This document shows positions 40,825 to 53,602 of a DNA stretch of 64,000 bases, piece by piece. Origin of the DNA: Ixodes scapularis (lineage: Eukaryota; Arthropoda; Arachnida; Ixodida; Ixodidae); the NCBI RefSeq assembly GCF_016920785.2, contig NW_024609857.1, positions 192,089,027 to 192,153,026 on the forward strand, written 5' to 3'. The notes under the pieces are model-generated. The model was not told where the DNA came from. It did no database searches and worked only from the letters and a program-made list of their open reading frames with translations. The first letter of the stretch is position 1; each line of letters starts with the position of its first letter. The translations under genes and the position numbers were made by a program.

Positions 40825-43311
40825 GCGCGTGCTACCGTCCTCCCAATGCCACAGCAAACTTTTTTATAGATTTACACGATGCTCTGAATACAATTCGTAC
40901 AAGGTTTCCTGCCTTGCCTTTGTTTCTTTTGGGCGATTTTAATCTCCCCGGCATTGACTGGTCTGGTCTATATCCTACCATATCTTCAAATTCTGCTGCT
41001 TGTTCCGAGTTTTTAAGTCTCTGCTCCGATTTTTCGTTAACGCAGATAGTTACTAGGCCGACTGGTGTTACGGCAACTTCTGAGAACGTGCTGGACCTTA
41101 TTCTTTCTACCGCGCCTGATCTTGCATCCTCTCTTACGTATTTACCTGCCATCAGCGATCACTGTTTACTTCACTTTCACCTAAGCGCTCCTGTATCTGC
41201 CTTTGCAAAAGCGAAGAATAACTCTTTTCTTGATTATGGCAAAGCTGATTTTGAGGCTATAAACCGCAAGTTAGCGCAATTTCTTGACTTCTTCCTATCC
41301 AATTTTTCCCAACGCTCTGTCGAGGTTAATTGGACAATGTTCAAAAATAAAGTCAATTCCCTTATCAATTCTTTCGTCCCACGTCGCTTTCTTACTAATA
41401 GCTCCACGTCCCCATGGTTTAATAATGCCTTGAAAAGACTTTCAAATAAAAAGAAACGCCTGTTTCGCACTGCTAAGCGTGCAGACACTGTTGAGAGCTG
41501 GACGGTTTACCACAACGCAGAAAATTTATACAAAAATGCAATTAAGGACGCTAAACAAACTTTCTTCCGCCAAACCTTGCCCCGTCTGTTATCAACTAGT
41601 GTCAAAATGTTTTGGAGTGTTATTAATGGCAAGAAAGACAAGGCTATTTTGCTTTATGACTCTGATGGCATTGTTTTGTCTGACGATGACTCTGCGAAAA
41701 TCCTCAATGAGGTGTTTGTTCAATCGTTTTCTAGGGATGTAATCTGTTCTATTATTACTTACCCTAATCATGATTTCTTTCCAATGGACCCGCTTGTGTT
41801 TATTTTGATGGCATTGTTAAGCTGATTGACAACCTCAAAGTGTCTTCATCATGTGGTATTGATAATATTAACACTAAGTTTCTAAAGCATACTAAAATTT
41901 ACAGTGCAATTTTTCTTACTAAGATTTTTGAGCAATCTATTCTTACTGGTGTCCTTCCTGAAGACTGGAAAACTGGCAAGGTGGTTCCACTTCATAAATC
42001 AGGCGACAAACACTGCCCCGACAATTATAGACCCATTTCCATAACCAGTACTCTTTGTAAAATGTTAGAGCATATTATTTATTCACATCTTGTTAAATAT
42101 CCCGAATCCAACTCTTTTTTCTCGTCCTCACACCATGGCTTTCGTAAATTTCTTTCTTGCGAAACACAACTTCTCGTCTTTACTAACGATTTATTTTCAT
42201 TACTTGATCATGGATCCCAGGTTGACTGTATTTTTCTTGATTTCAGCAAAGCATTTGATAAAGTTTCTCACCAACTACTACTCTTCAAGCTTAGCAAACT
42301 CAAACTCGACCCTCAGATACTAACTTGGATTGAGTGTTTTCTTACAAATCGTTCGCAGTTTGTTCATGTAAATAACTCTAATTCTTCAGTGTCTTCTGTT
42401 ACTTCTGGCGTCCCTCAAGGCTCCGTTCTCGGTCCTTTGTTATTCCTCATATACATCAATGACTTGCCGTTGTGTGTCTCATCATCACTTAGTTTATTCG
42501 CGGATGACTGCGTTATTTATCGTAAGATTACTAATGATTCTGACACTCTCCTTCTTCAAAACGACTTAAATGCTGTTCTTGATTGGTGCAACTGTGGTCC
42601 ATGACACTTAATACTAAAAAATGTAAAACAATGAAAGTGTCTCGCCGTAACCCTACGCCTTTTATCTATCATCTTGATAACGTTTCTTTAGAACGTGTGA
42701 CTTCATATAAATACCTCGGTGTGCATATTACTTCTAACCTTTCCTGGCATATTCATATTAACCACATCATTGCTAATGCCAATTCTATGTTAGGCTACCT
42801 AAAACGTAACTTTTCTCTAGCACCAGTTTCTCTCAAACTAATATTATTCAAATCTTTGGTTCGCTCAAAATTAGAGTATGCAGCTTCAATCTGGGATCCT
42901 GGTCAGACGACGCTCACTTCTCATCTCGAGTCAGTTCAGAACCGCGGCGCTCGTTTCATACTTAACAATTATCACCGTACAGCTAGCGTATCATCGATGA
43001 AATCTCTTCTCTCCTTGCCACTGCTTTCTTTGCGCCGTAAGTGTTCTCGTCTATGTCTTTTCTATAAAATATATAATTCTAACCCCATTCTTAAAGAGAA
43101 GCTCTTTCTCGTCCCACCTTATGTTTCTCCACGCATTGATCATCAGTACAAAGTCGGCATTCCTCATTCTCGAACCTCAGCCTATCACGATTCTTTCATT
43201 CCTAGGACATCACCAGAGTGGAACCACCTTCCAGCGTCATTAATATTATTACCCTCGTTAGATGTGTTTAAAAGTGCTGTTACTAATTATTTTTGCGAAA
43301 GTGACCCGTGA
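40803..43311 (+). pseudogene. LINE endonuclease and reverse transcriptase, two frameshifts
   Basis: Frame 1 (to 41825) has the endonuclease C-terminal half: 'CYRPPN', 'LLGDFNLPGIDW', 'ENVLDLIL' and an intact 'ISDH'. Around 41800 the reading moves to a second frame (41840-42604) with 'SCGIDNINTKFL', 'LPEDWKTGKVVPLHKSG', 'YRPISI', 'FLDFSKAFDKVSH', 'GVPQGSVLGPLLF' and catalytic FADD. Near 42597 a one-base loss moves it to a third frame (to 43311) with the thumb and C-terminal region ('YLGVHITSNLSW', 'LEYAASIWDP', 'VQNRGARFI'). Catalytic residues are kept, so decay is recent. It belongs to the same broad group as the 4.6-kb LINE but is clearly a different family. Confidence 0.85.
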
Positions 43312-43418
43312 CCTATTCCACGTCTTCTATTACTGTTTGTTGTTGTTTTTTTCACTCACTCCCCTCTGTAACGCCCCCAGGGCCTTGAGGGTATGTAAAT
43401 AAATAAAAATAAATAAAC
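40803..43418 (+). mobile_element. Second CR1/L2-like LINE, 5'-truncated and frameshifted
   Basis: Starts inside the endonuclease domain, ends in an A/T-rich tail (43396-43418) after a 'ctgtaacgcccccag' 3' hairpin. Broken into three frames. Confidence 0.85.
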
Positions 43419-43419
43419 C

Positions 43420-44100
43420 TCTAGAAAGTAACAAACGCAGGAAAAGTCAAGTTCTGAGCATTTTCTCGCCACTCCACACTCAATGAGATTGCGACATTAT
43501 CGGATAAGAAGGCCAAAAAGCGAACAACGCAGCAAGACACCTGAACATAAATTACCCACACCCTCCGTTGCTGAAGATGTTGGTGATTACATACCCTTTT
43601 CGTGTACCTTGCTCTTCAGCCACGTAGTAGCAAAATTCGTATGCGGGATGAAAAGTAAGCAAGGCATTACAATCTGAAATAAGTAGAAGAATACAGAAAT
43701 GGAAAAAGAGGAAGGATATAGAGTCGCGATTAAAACGCGGGCTTCTCCCAGTGGTGTGGCGAGAGCGAAACGATGTTTTCTCGCATACCCGAAATTCCCT
43801 GATTCAGATATGACGGCGCTCGCATTGAATAGGAATATATGAGCCGTAGACACAGTACGTCACGAAAAGGTAATTGTGCCCTCGTAGGTCCTAAAGGTTT
43901 TCAATAGTGTAAGAAAATTATGCGAGTTTAGTTTCCCCCAAAGCACGAAGAGAAACAATCACGTCGAGCAAGCGTCAGAGTTGGTTAGAGTTTCGAATTT
44001 CAGTCAGTCTATTATTTTCCTAACCAGAAAAATTTCTAGCAAAGATGTTTACGTTCAAGCGAAGTATCCCATCGAAAGACGAAGCACGACATATAAATAG
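43420..44100. other. No gene recognised
   Basis: Two short frames without domain. Confidence 0.4.
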
Positions 44101-44197
44101 ACAAAACAACGGAAAAAAAAAAAAAAAAAACGTGTTGTGTGATATGGTACAGTGAGCATAAAGTCTAACTTGACAGAAATAACGAAGAACAAGCAGG
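44101..44197 (+). repeat. Long direct repeat, left copy
   Basis: About 97 bp matching 45948-46042 apart from A-tract length and two substitutions; the last 67 nt differ at one position. Confidence 0.8.
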
Positions 44198-44869
44198 CGA
44201 GCTGGTGATCTTTGAGCTTGTTAAACACCCGAGTCTACAAACAAAAAGTGGACAACGCACACACGCCGGTCTCAGACACAGCTATGACGTTCATTCCCAT
44301 TTCCGTGTTTAAATAGGTAACTTATTACCGGCCGTTGTGCGCTCGTGTGGCATTGTTCAGTATATTCATTACCGTGCGTCATAAAAGGAATCCAGACATT
44401 CCCCAATGCCCCATGTTAACGGCCTTGCCGATTCTCGATGCTTTCAACTAGCATCGGGTTAAAAGCATATGAAAGAGACCCTCTGCAAAGCCCCATCAAG
44501 CAACATTTTCGGTAGCCAATTCTTGGGCACAGAGCGTGTTACCGGATCCGTGTCTTTTCCGAACGCCGACGCAGTCCTCGGGCCCATTGCGTGCTGAGAG
44601 AGGGCACCCAAACAATGTCGCACTCGGATAATTGATACAGCAGCTCCTAGATTGCGTCCACTTTTGGGAAGGGTGTATTGCTATGTGGTTTTTTCGTAAT
44701 TTGTGCGTGCTGTTCTTGTTGGTTCATTAGCACTCTAGTTGTCGGCGAGTCCGGAGTACTCGAATCATCTGAAGGAAAAAAAAAATGTTCGCGGCTTGCA
44801 AGATGACGTTTACGTGCTATGTGATGGCGTAAATGATCGAAAAATGTACGCCACGATTTCTATACGACG

Positions 44870-45650
44870 AGAAACTGAGAGATAGAGAAGAGGGGAGGGC
44901 GCGGGAGGACGTCAGAACGCCGAGTTCTGGTTCGAATGATTGGGGGGTAGTATTAAAGCTTGAGGGGTACTCTTCCGATTCCCCAGTCCCCTGTCTCCAG
45001 ATGGACGTGACACAGCAACGCATGGCTCTCGGTGGAAAGGGTTTATTTCATTCATTCTGCTGGGTGGTTTCGGGATTGGGTAATGTCATCGAGGAAGCCT
45101 GGGAGAGGCACGCCGCCAGTGCATGCTGCTTGCCGATCGTCCCAGCGGTACTAATCCACACCTCATCCTGGGGACGTCGCCCTCAAGAGTTGGATCCGGG
45201 GTTTGAGTCCGGACCATCTCACAGGGCCGTCACCCAAGTCGACGTCGTGGTTGCGCCATCGCAAACGTCCGTCGTGGCCCGTTCCCAGTGGAAGAGTGCC
45301 TCCCCCTCGACAACTCTCCCAATTCCCCAATCCACTCCCTCGACCGCTGGTCTCTCCCCGTACCCACTGTTACGGGGCACCAAGCCGACGGGGGCCGTAC
45401 CACACGAATTGGGAGTCCTGGCCGTCTTCCCATGCTTGTGGAAGCTCTCGAGGGTGAGGCTTCTTAGAATGGGGCTGCAGATATCCGCCGTAGCCACCTG
45501 CTTGCCACGACGGGAGGCAGTCCTCCACCGAGGATGCCGACAGCTCGTCCTTGAGCCGCCCTTGGGCGCCGGCGTCTGGTGGCACTTAGGCGGCGTCACA
45601 GCGGGTACATACTCCATTCCCCCGTAAAGCCAAGGCCCGGGGGTCAGGAA
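44870..45650. repeat. Dispersed repeat, copy 1 (LTR-like?)
   Basis: 'gacacagcaacgcatg', 'gaggaagcctgggag', 'gtccggaccat' and 'gaggatgccgacagctcgtc' recur in the same order at 47280-47730. A poly(A)-like 'AATAAA' on the minus strand near 45043 suggests an LTR on that strand. Long frames on both strands align between copies but lack domains, so I do not call a gene. Confidence 0.45.
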
Positions 45651-45947
45651 AGTCCAAAGGGGAGTTGTCGCATATGACCGAGACGTCGCACCGGTGCTCA
45701 GCTGAGTGTCGCCGATAATGGCGATCACACTTGATGATCGCGGCGAGGGTGTCAAACGAGGCAAAACCACGGGGAACGTTCATTCGCTGGGAAGTTCGAC
45801 AAGGAGGCGCATTGACCAGAAGCAGGCTCAGAGCACCACCGTTCACAACGCGAACGGACTCCGGCGCACGAAGTACACACAATATGCATTTCCTTCCTCC
45901 CTAGTGTTGCAGACAGGAAAAAAAAACGCAAATGAATCCGTGAATAA

Positions 45948-46042
45948 ACAAAACAACGACAAAAAAAAAAAAAAACGTGTTGTGTGATATGGTACAGTAA
46001 GCATAAAGTCTAACTTGACAGAAATAACGAAGAACAAGCAGG
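45948..46042 (+). repeat. Long direct repeat, right copy
   Basis: Partner of 44101-44197, 1.85 kb away. Confidence 0.8.
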
Positions 46043-46280
46043 GGCACTGAATTTCAGACAGCGGGGCGACATCAAATCTTCACCTCAGTGGGCATGCCAC
46101 AAAATACAAACAAAGCTCTTTAGTCTAAAACCATTAGGCATACACTCATCAAGGTCGCCACGCTACATGTTCAAAAGATATACTTAAAAATAAAACTAAC
46201 CAATTTAGGAGGCGTACAGCAACACTAAACTGTTGTCGAATCGTATAAAGCCTTCGCACAACCACTGTTTTTATACAAAA

Positions 46281-46712
46281 CTAAATCGCGCGCTTCCCAA
46301 ATGAAACATAGTCTACCATAGCGCTAGTGAGTCGCGTTTCCGACAAAATAATCCACTTCCCCCGCAGAAATAAATCACTTCCAACGAAATAAAAAGGAAA
46401 AGGCTGCACGTCAGAATCAGCTACAAATCCTGCACCGTTCGTGAGGCGCGATAAAAAATGGCCAAACAGTAGAAACCTGCCGCCAACAGTACCTATTAAC
46501 ATAACCGCACCTTTACGTAGACATTGTTTGCGACACTGACGCTGCAAGCAAGCCTCGATTACGCCATGCAACACGCCGTCATCGGGATGGATGACGACCT
46601 CCCCGAGAGGCCCCATCCCGCGGTACCGGCACAAGGGGGCGGCGTTTTGATATGCCGGATGATGCGCCCAGTAAGTTTCATTGGACGTCTTTCTACAAGG
46701 CTTTGCACGCAA
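46281..46712 (-). other. Unrecognised 143-codon open frame
   Basis: Cysteine-containing and hydrophobic in its second half ('GGRFLLFGHFLSRL'). No signal peptide, promoter or domain that I can name. It may be chance or the relic of a mobile-element protein. Confidence 0.2.
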
Positions 46713-47229
46713 CGTCTGGCCGTGTACCAGAGGTTACCGCATCACTGTTCGGGGATAATCTCCAAACAAGAGCGACGAGCGTGCAACGGGGGTACACACC
46801 GAAGCTTAGTGGAGTAACCACTGTGAGTCTTGACCTTGCACAAGCTCGGCAGTCGCGATCAGCGCATCGATGCACATCAGAATTCTCCCCCGGTCTAGCA
46901 ACCACACCGCATGACTGAAAAGTCTTCTTGCGACTGTCAAGACCGGCCAGGCTCGAGCAGTCGAGGTGCCTCGTTTACGCGTATCGGAACTCTTCTAGTT
47001 CTGTCAAAGCAAGGTGTCCCTGGATGAACGCAGCAATGTACGCACAAAGCTCGCCCCAGACCGAGTTAATGCACAACTTTACTCCGTCTTCCTGCGAATA
47101 GAAAGGCGGCTGGGTGGAAAAGGAGCCGTTCTCGTTTAATAAGAAGCTTCACAAGGGAGATGGCTGTCTTACGATAATGTGACGAGTGTTCATAGTGTTA
47201 TCCTGTACAGATGCACTGTAGGCCCGGGG

Positions 47230-47795
47230 AAACGTACGGTTTGCGTCGGGGGTTATCTGGGGGAGCCTACGCCGGATGAATATGACACAGCAACGCATAC
47301 CTCTCGGCAAAAAAGGCTTTGTTTTACTCACATTCTGCTGGGGGGTTTCGGGATAGGGAAAGCTCATCGAGGAAGCCTGGGAGGGGTGCGATGCCACGGT
47401 ACGCTGCATGCCCATCGTCCCGGCGGTGCGAACCCACACCGCAACCTGGGAACGTCACCGTCGACCGTTGAATCAGGGGTCTAAGTCCGGACCATGTCAC
47501 TGGGCGTCACCCGACTCGACGTCGCTCTCATCAGCACCTCGGCCGTCAGTTGTCATCTGGTTACCACGCTCGTGTAGGCCCTCGTGGGTAGGGCCCCTTA
47601 AAATGGGGTCGCGGAGATCTGCCGTCGCCAACAGCTTACCACGACAGGAGGCAATCCGCCACCGAGGATGCCGACAGCTCGTCCTTGCGTCGCCCTCGGA
47701 CGCCGGTATCTGGTGGCATTTAGGTCGCGGCAAAGCGGGTCGCCACAAGCTGACTTTGTCTTCACTGCGCTAGTCGAAAGCGTTAGAACATGGAA
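47230..47795. repeat. Dispersed repeat, copy 2
   Basis: Collinear with 45000-45610 at roughly three quarters identity by eye. Confidence 0.45.
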
Positions 47796-48110
47796 CACCA
47801 GCGTCTGGCGTTTGGCTTTCGCATTCGAACTTGTTTGACGAGTGGGGTGGAGACTAGGAAAGCTAGCTTTATATCTACACGTTAATCACTTGAATCAGAG
47901 CTTGGCGTTCAGGCATCCTCGCTCGCCCTCGTCTTCTCCTCTCCCTCTGATTTTCGGCGTATTAACCGAAGGGCTAGTAACACTACAGTCGTATCTGAAA
48001 CCTCTGGGCGTCTGCAGCCGCAATGCGTGCTTATGATGTCCGACGCTCTCCAAACAGCCACCGGCTCCCTGATTTTGTGTACGAACGCTACGTAACGTGA
48101 GTTATCAATA

Positions 48111-48265
48111 GCGAGTTTTAGAATAGGGGGCCCCACAGCTTTCAATGCCCCAATCAGCTTGGGGCATTGCAATGGGCATGCGCAGAAGTTCTGCGCGTGC
48201 GCACTGGGGCGCCCCAAGCTGTTTGGGGCACCCAAAGCTGTGCAGCCCCCTATTCTAAAATTCGC
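48111..48265. mobile_element. MITE, GGGAGTTTTA family, copy 3
   Basis: 155 bp, ends 'GCGAGTTTTAGAATAGGGGG' and the inverse, TA on both sides. The interior is built from repeated 'cttggggc'/'gccccaag' palindromes. Confidence 0.7.
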
Positions 48266-48760
48266 TAATGATGTACACTTATAAAGTACGAACAATACGG
48301 TGTCAGCGCATGTTCTTATTCCGTACGTGTCATCTACGATGACTAATAAGTTCATGGTTCCTTAATATCTGTCTAGCGAAATTTCGACATTCGTCAGTTG
48401 ATAGCAATCAGCAAGAGAGTATTTGTATTCATCTCAATGTTTTTGTTTCTCGATTTGAAGATAGATGCCCAGAGAAATGTATTGTATAATATGTATTGTT
48501 TCGTAATATGATTCGATGTTAACATAGTCGGATCCACATATTTCCGCTGTCAACATGGAGCCCTATATCTCGCTTATATCGCAGGCAAGATTTGAGACCT
48601 AGAAATGGTGATCCATAGGAGAGAAAGATGAAGTAAATGCAGGGTACTTTCTTAAATCTCAGCATCCAAGTCCGGTGGATAATTTTGGTTTATTTGTTAT
48701 AACTTGGTAGGTTAGATATCAGTAAGAAAATTGCACAAGACCAAGAAACGTTTACCAATA

Positions 48761-49349
48761 AAGATGAACATGATTGTAAATCTGAGACTGGGGCAGAAAA
48801 GAGAACACAACAAAAGGTAGTAAAAGAGGAGGCAACGTCGTTGCCTCCTCTTTTACTACCTTTTGTTGTGTTTTCTTTTCTGCCCCAGTCTCAGGTTTAC
48901 AATCATGTTCAACTTACACCAGATCGCCTGCACTCTGACTATTTTTTCGTTAATCGTACCTGAAGCAGGCTTAATCCCCTTTTCTTATGAATCCACTCTT
49001 CCTTCGTCGTCTTCTATACTAATTCTTCAAGCATACATGGTACTGGACAAGTTGGCACTTCGTTTGGCGGAACTGGAAGCAGACGTAGCGTACTATGGGC
49101 TTTCGTTGCGGAAAAACTTTATCGACCCAGCGCAGTTCAGACATCTATCAACAAGTGGTTTATCTGGGAGTTCAAAGAAGAAAGTTACCAAGATCTACAG
49201 GAAAGGAACCACCAGGAGAATACTTGAGACGTTGCCTCCTCTTTTACTACCTTCTGTTGTGTTCTCTTTTCTGCCCCAGTCTCAGGTTTACAATCATGTT
49301 CAACTTACACCAACTCGCCTGCACTCCGACTATTTTTACCAATAAAGAT
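48761..49349. mobile_element. PLE-like foldback with a third direct copy
   Basis: Arms of 77 nt (48761-48837 and 48839-48915) are inverted around one base at 48838. The right arm recurs directly at about 49229-49349 ('gttgcctcctcttttacta', 'ctgccccagtctcagg', 'atcatgttcaacttacacc'). 'accaataaagat' ends both the left arm flank and the last copy. Between lies about 270 bp of unrecognised open sequence. The module resembles PLE 3' ends at 37.0 and 60.5 kb. Confidence 0.6.
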
Positions 49350-52300
49350 ATTTGGAAAAAGAAAACTTGGACGAGCTTTTTGGAGTGTTATTGAAGGAAT
49401 ATAGCGCCTCCGCCGATTCTGGCACAAGTATCGCAATCTCGTGCTCCAGTGGCGAACCGTGGAGTTTAGTACTTTTCGTGCCGCAAGATTTTGTGCCGTT
49501 CGTGTGTCGACGTGTTTTCGCTCAAGGACTTTGAAGGTCGGCTGAACAGTGAGACATATAAGGCTGTCGCCTTAATAATTTTCCAGGATTCTTTTCGGCT
49601 AGGTGGATGGCATTACAGCGCTATGTGGCTGTCCCCCAAAGAATGGTGCATTAGTTGAAGTGAATATATAAGCTGTGCTTAGAGTATCGACCCTCGATTC
49701 ATCGAATATCTAGTAGGAGCCGTCATAATGTTTACATAATACAGAGCAGGCGGACTTCATAATAGTTACGATTCAAAATCTTGATCTCCTTACATTTAGA
49801 AACGGTGTTCGGACGCTCAGGCGATACTGTTTTACACTGTCGCTAATTTTTTCAAAATTTTTGGAGGGCAGAAAAGCGTTTTTTTGTGATTTCAGATACA
49901 AGTATGAAATAACTGGCAACTATGATTTTAAGCAATGAAATGGCTGAGGTATTGCTACTCTAAAGCGTAGCACATTTAGAGCTTCGAGCGTGAGATACGG
50001 CAGTGTTGTGAAAGCTACAATGACGTAGTTGCGTAGGGCAAGCTACATCGCTTCATTATCTTTTGCCGTAGATGGTAGAGGCATTAAGCGTCAATCATCT
50101 TCCCTGGTGCCTTCTCACGAGTTCGCTTGTTTATTTTTTCCCCTAATCTGGAGACGTGTGAGAATGTGAGGGAGTCGCCATGCATAGGAAATATTTGACG
50201 TTCAGTTGCTGGAGCTCTAGGGCCACAAATTTCGTTAGGGGGCGGGGTGAGTAGTAAAACAAGGCACTTGGATAGGTGAGAAACCAAGTGTTGCACCGGT
50301 CTGCCGTTCACGGATGGCGAGAAGTTCACAGTGTCCGTCTGGAATGGCATAGGGTTCATAAGTGAAATAAAAGTCGATATCAAAATATCAAGTTCAATGG
50401 TATTGCTACTAGTGCGCGATGACTATAGGCTTACATCGTACACTTCGCTCATATAATTTGAGTTTTCGCTTTGCAACCTATGACTCTCCCGGAATGTGTT
50501 CATTGAGACAAATCTAGGTCATGATGTCGTGGATAGAAACTTATCCACGACGTCACGTAATGTAAACCTCCCACCGCCATTAATTTCCTAATCTCGCATC
50601 GATGAACAGCAACAGTTCCATTTTAATTTTAGCCGTTTGGAACGACAGATATCGCACTGATCTTCGACAATATCCGCAGCATCTTAAACGAGAAAATCAG
50701 TGCCGCAATCTGTGTGGGTTCACTGTACGGCATAAAAAGAATGAGCTCACGAAGGTAGCGTTGAAGTGCATGCACCTATAGTCCATTTCAAATGATTTCG
50801 CTGCAGTAACTGAGATATGTTCTTCTTTTTTCTGGAAAGTCTGATTCCGCGCCACTGGTTGTCTTGTTGTACCCTGCAGGCATGATGTTCGGATGTCACG
50901 AATTAGAGATTTGTTACTTTCAGATATTCTATTTTATTCGAATGCTTCGCTTCCTTCGGATTGGTTGTACGTAATGTCAATACATCAAAGCATATGGGAA
51001 GCCCTTTTTCTCAAATTGAATTAATTTTTTTTAGTCTGGAGCATTGAATTGTAAGACTATCCCATCCCCCTACCTAACCTTTGTTTCACAAGCTGGTAAA
51101 CTTTGATGTTCTCTCATGAATTAGGCAGCCTGCACACAATTCGGAGGCCATAGCTGGTTCTTTAACAAACCGCATCGCATGTGCCGCAGCTGGTACTGCC
51201 AGGTCGACGACCCGCACACCGCGGTTACGCAATGAAGAACCACATTTTAGCTCACCTTTCTGCTTTTAAACGACTATAGAAATAAAATAGTTGGTCTGTA
51301 GAGAAAATGAAACCCAGTTGTTGGTCCGCATGAATAAGTCACGCATTGCAGGAAGCTGAAACTCTATTCGAATGGAACACTAGCAGTGATGATAGAATAG
51401 TAAAATTTGAGAATGCGGATTCACCCAGATCAAAACAACACAGACAAACTAAAACGCTTTATGAGTCAACGCCCACTAAAAACTAATATTTGTCAAATCG
51501 AGAGGAGATATTTTACGCGCCTGTGGCAGTAAGTGAAAATCGCTATCAACAAGAAAGGGCATATCGTCTTCTTTCTTGTTGGCCAGCTTTTTTGCTAAAA
51601 TAAGCCCTACAGGCACCAAGAATCTTAATTTTTAGGGTTAACGAATATTATTAGGTTTAGGTAGACGTCGGCTCACACATAATTGTTGTAATATTTCATT
51701 TTATGATCTAAGTTTCGTACCATGCACCAAGCCTATTCTTATTGTATATGCACTCTGAAAAATCAAAGTAGAAATCAACATAGCACGGTCAATCCTAGTA
51801 CCACACAATTGTCGATGCGCAGTTACAGCTTCAATTCTAAACACAGCCCAACAAGACAGATGAAACGTTACACATATGTGTCACTCATCCGGGCTAAAGG
51901 GCCTCTATAAAATGCAGGCTGTCGTGCCCGAATGGGTTCCCAGGCTGATTTAACTTGGCTGGGGCCGGAAATCGTCCCAGGTTTCGGGCAAGAAGGTCGG
52001 TAGGCTAGAATCATCCGTAGAACCCCTGTTTATTCATATATGTGAAAGTGGTACAGATCAAGTCAGCCAGCTCACAACCCTGATCAGCTACTGTTAAAGT
52101 GTCTAATTTTCCTTAGGTCTCTTGGTAGGGATCTCATGTCGTCGGATGGTAGCCTATTCCCTTGAAGTGGCAGTTGCTAATTTAACATCTGCCCCCATCT
52201 TGCTCCGACGCAGGGACGCGAGGTGATCACGAGCACTTCCTTGCAGACACCCTTCTCATCTCAGTTAGGAAGACGCACTCTTTTGCTGTGTATTCTAAGG

Positions 52301-53285
52301 CGTTTCCGCTGTCTGCTTACCTGAATAATACACCACGACACCGGTCTGGCCCTTCCACTGATATCACAGTACTTAGAAGGGGAGCTGTACTCCGGTGGTA
52401 GCGTCAAATAACGTCAGTTCCTGCGAATAAATCGCATACACAAAGGAACCTGGGATCATGGCCGTCTTTGCGATAGTCATTCTTGACGGCATTAATTAAT
52501 ATGTGCGGCGTTCCGGGGGTGACGAATCAACCTACTATCGCAACAATGCTCATAAAAAACGAAAACGAAAATTAGGGGGCTTTAGTTTGGGCTTTTGTAG
52601 ATGCTTCGAACAAATAATAAAACGGTATTTTTAATTCCATACTGAAGACCGAAGCCCCAGGCAGACAACCCGGGGTCTCAAACAGAAATGAAGAAAAATA
52701 ATAAAATAAAAGTGCGATGTTGTGTAGAAATGTGCGGGCAAAATTTCGGAAAAGTGTTAAAACATTTTAACTAATGCTGAATTTCATTTGAATATCCGGA
52801 TCGGCTTCCGAAATCTGCAAGAAAATTGAAAAACCACTCCGCGGCACCCGCTCCAAATCGACGCGCGGAAAATGGGGTCGCATTTTTGGAGCGACCCGCC
52901 GGAAACTGTCTGTGCAGTTCAAAACGGTCACTGGTTGAACTTGCCTGAAGTCAAACCTGACGAGATAAATAAAATCTCCGATGACCACTCAATACTCTTG
53001 CTGTCCATCAGAAGAGTAAATACCCGACACAGGTCTAGCGCCGAACCACGGAGTCTTTGTCAAAAACAGAAAGGAATAGATCCTCCGGGTATACGCCGCC
53101 AGGAACGGGAAGGCACTCAGTGATTGCCAGTGGCGGTGCTCAGATCGCTGGGAATACATGAATAAACACGCAGAGGTAGCAACCAATCAGTTGCACGGTC
53201 GTTGCCTTGTCTGTTCTTGCGTTATTGCGCAAGAAGAGACCAGCGGCATGCGGTGCACAAAGGTAAACGATAAGTTGCGGCAAAA
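49350..53285. other. Nearly 4 kb without a recognisable gene
   Basis: Open frames are short and featureless. A small hairpin around 50526-50552 ('gtggata...tatccac'). No known repeats found by eye. Confidence 0.4.
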
Positions 53286-53289
53286 TGAA

Positions 53290-53602
53290 CACGCCTAAAC
53301 TTGCGCCTGCTTTCGTCCTTGGATATTTTTTTTCGTACTCCTTCTCGTTCTTTCTTTGGGGATCGCAGATGCCAGCCCTTACGATTTGCCACGCTCCACT
53401 CTCGCCTCTATACCCACGCGAGGTAGTAGCGTACGAGACGCAATGCACGCACCACACGCATTGTTCGTCGCCCCCCGAGTAAACAACCGACCGACCGGAC
53501 CATACCGGACATGCTCTGCCCGCGACGCGCATGCGCCATGACGCGCTGCTGTCCCCACGATTTTCTGAATAAACTTTGATTTGATTTGATTTGATTTGAC
53601 TT
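53290..53602 (+). repeat. Retroposon-like 3' end with (GATTT)n tail
   Basis: Ends 'tgaataaactttgatttg' followed by five-base GATTT repeats (about 53575-53600), the form of a LINE/SINE 3' tail. The body is not identified. Confidence 0.4.

Noticed and set aside
44833..45770. Frames of 264 (plus) and 183 (minus) codons as host genes
   Set aside because: GC-rich dispersed repeat; both strands are open, no domain or leader, and the second copy at 47.4 kb does not preserve frame length.
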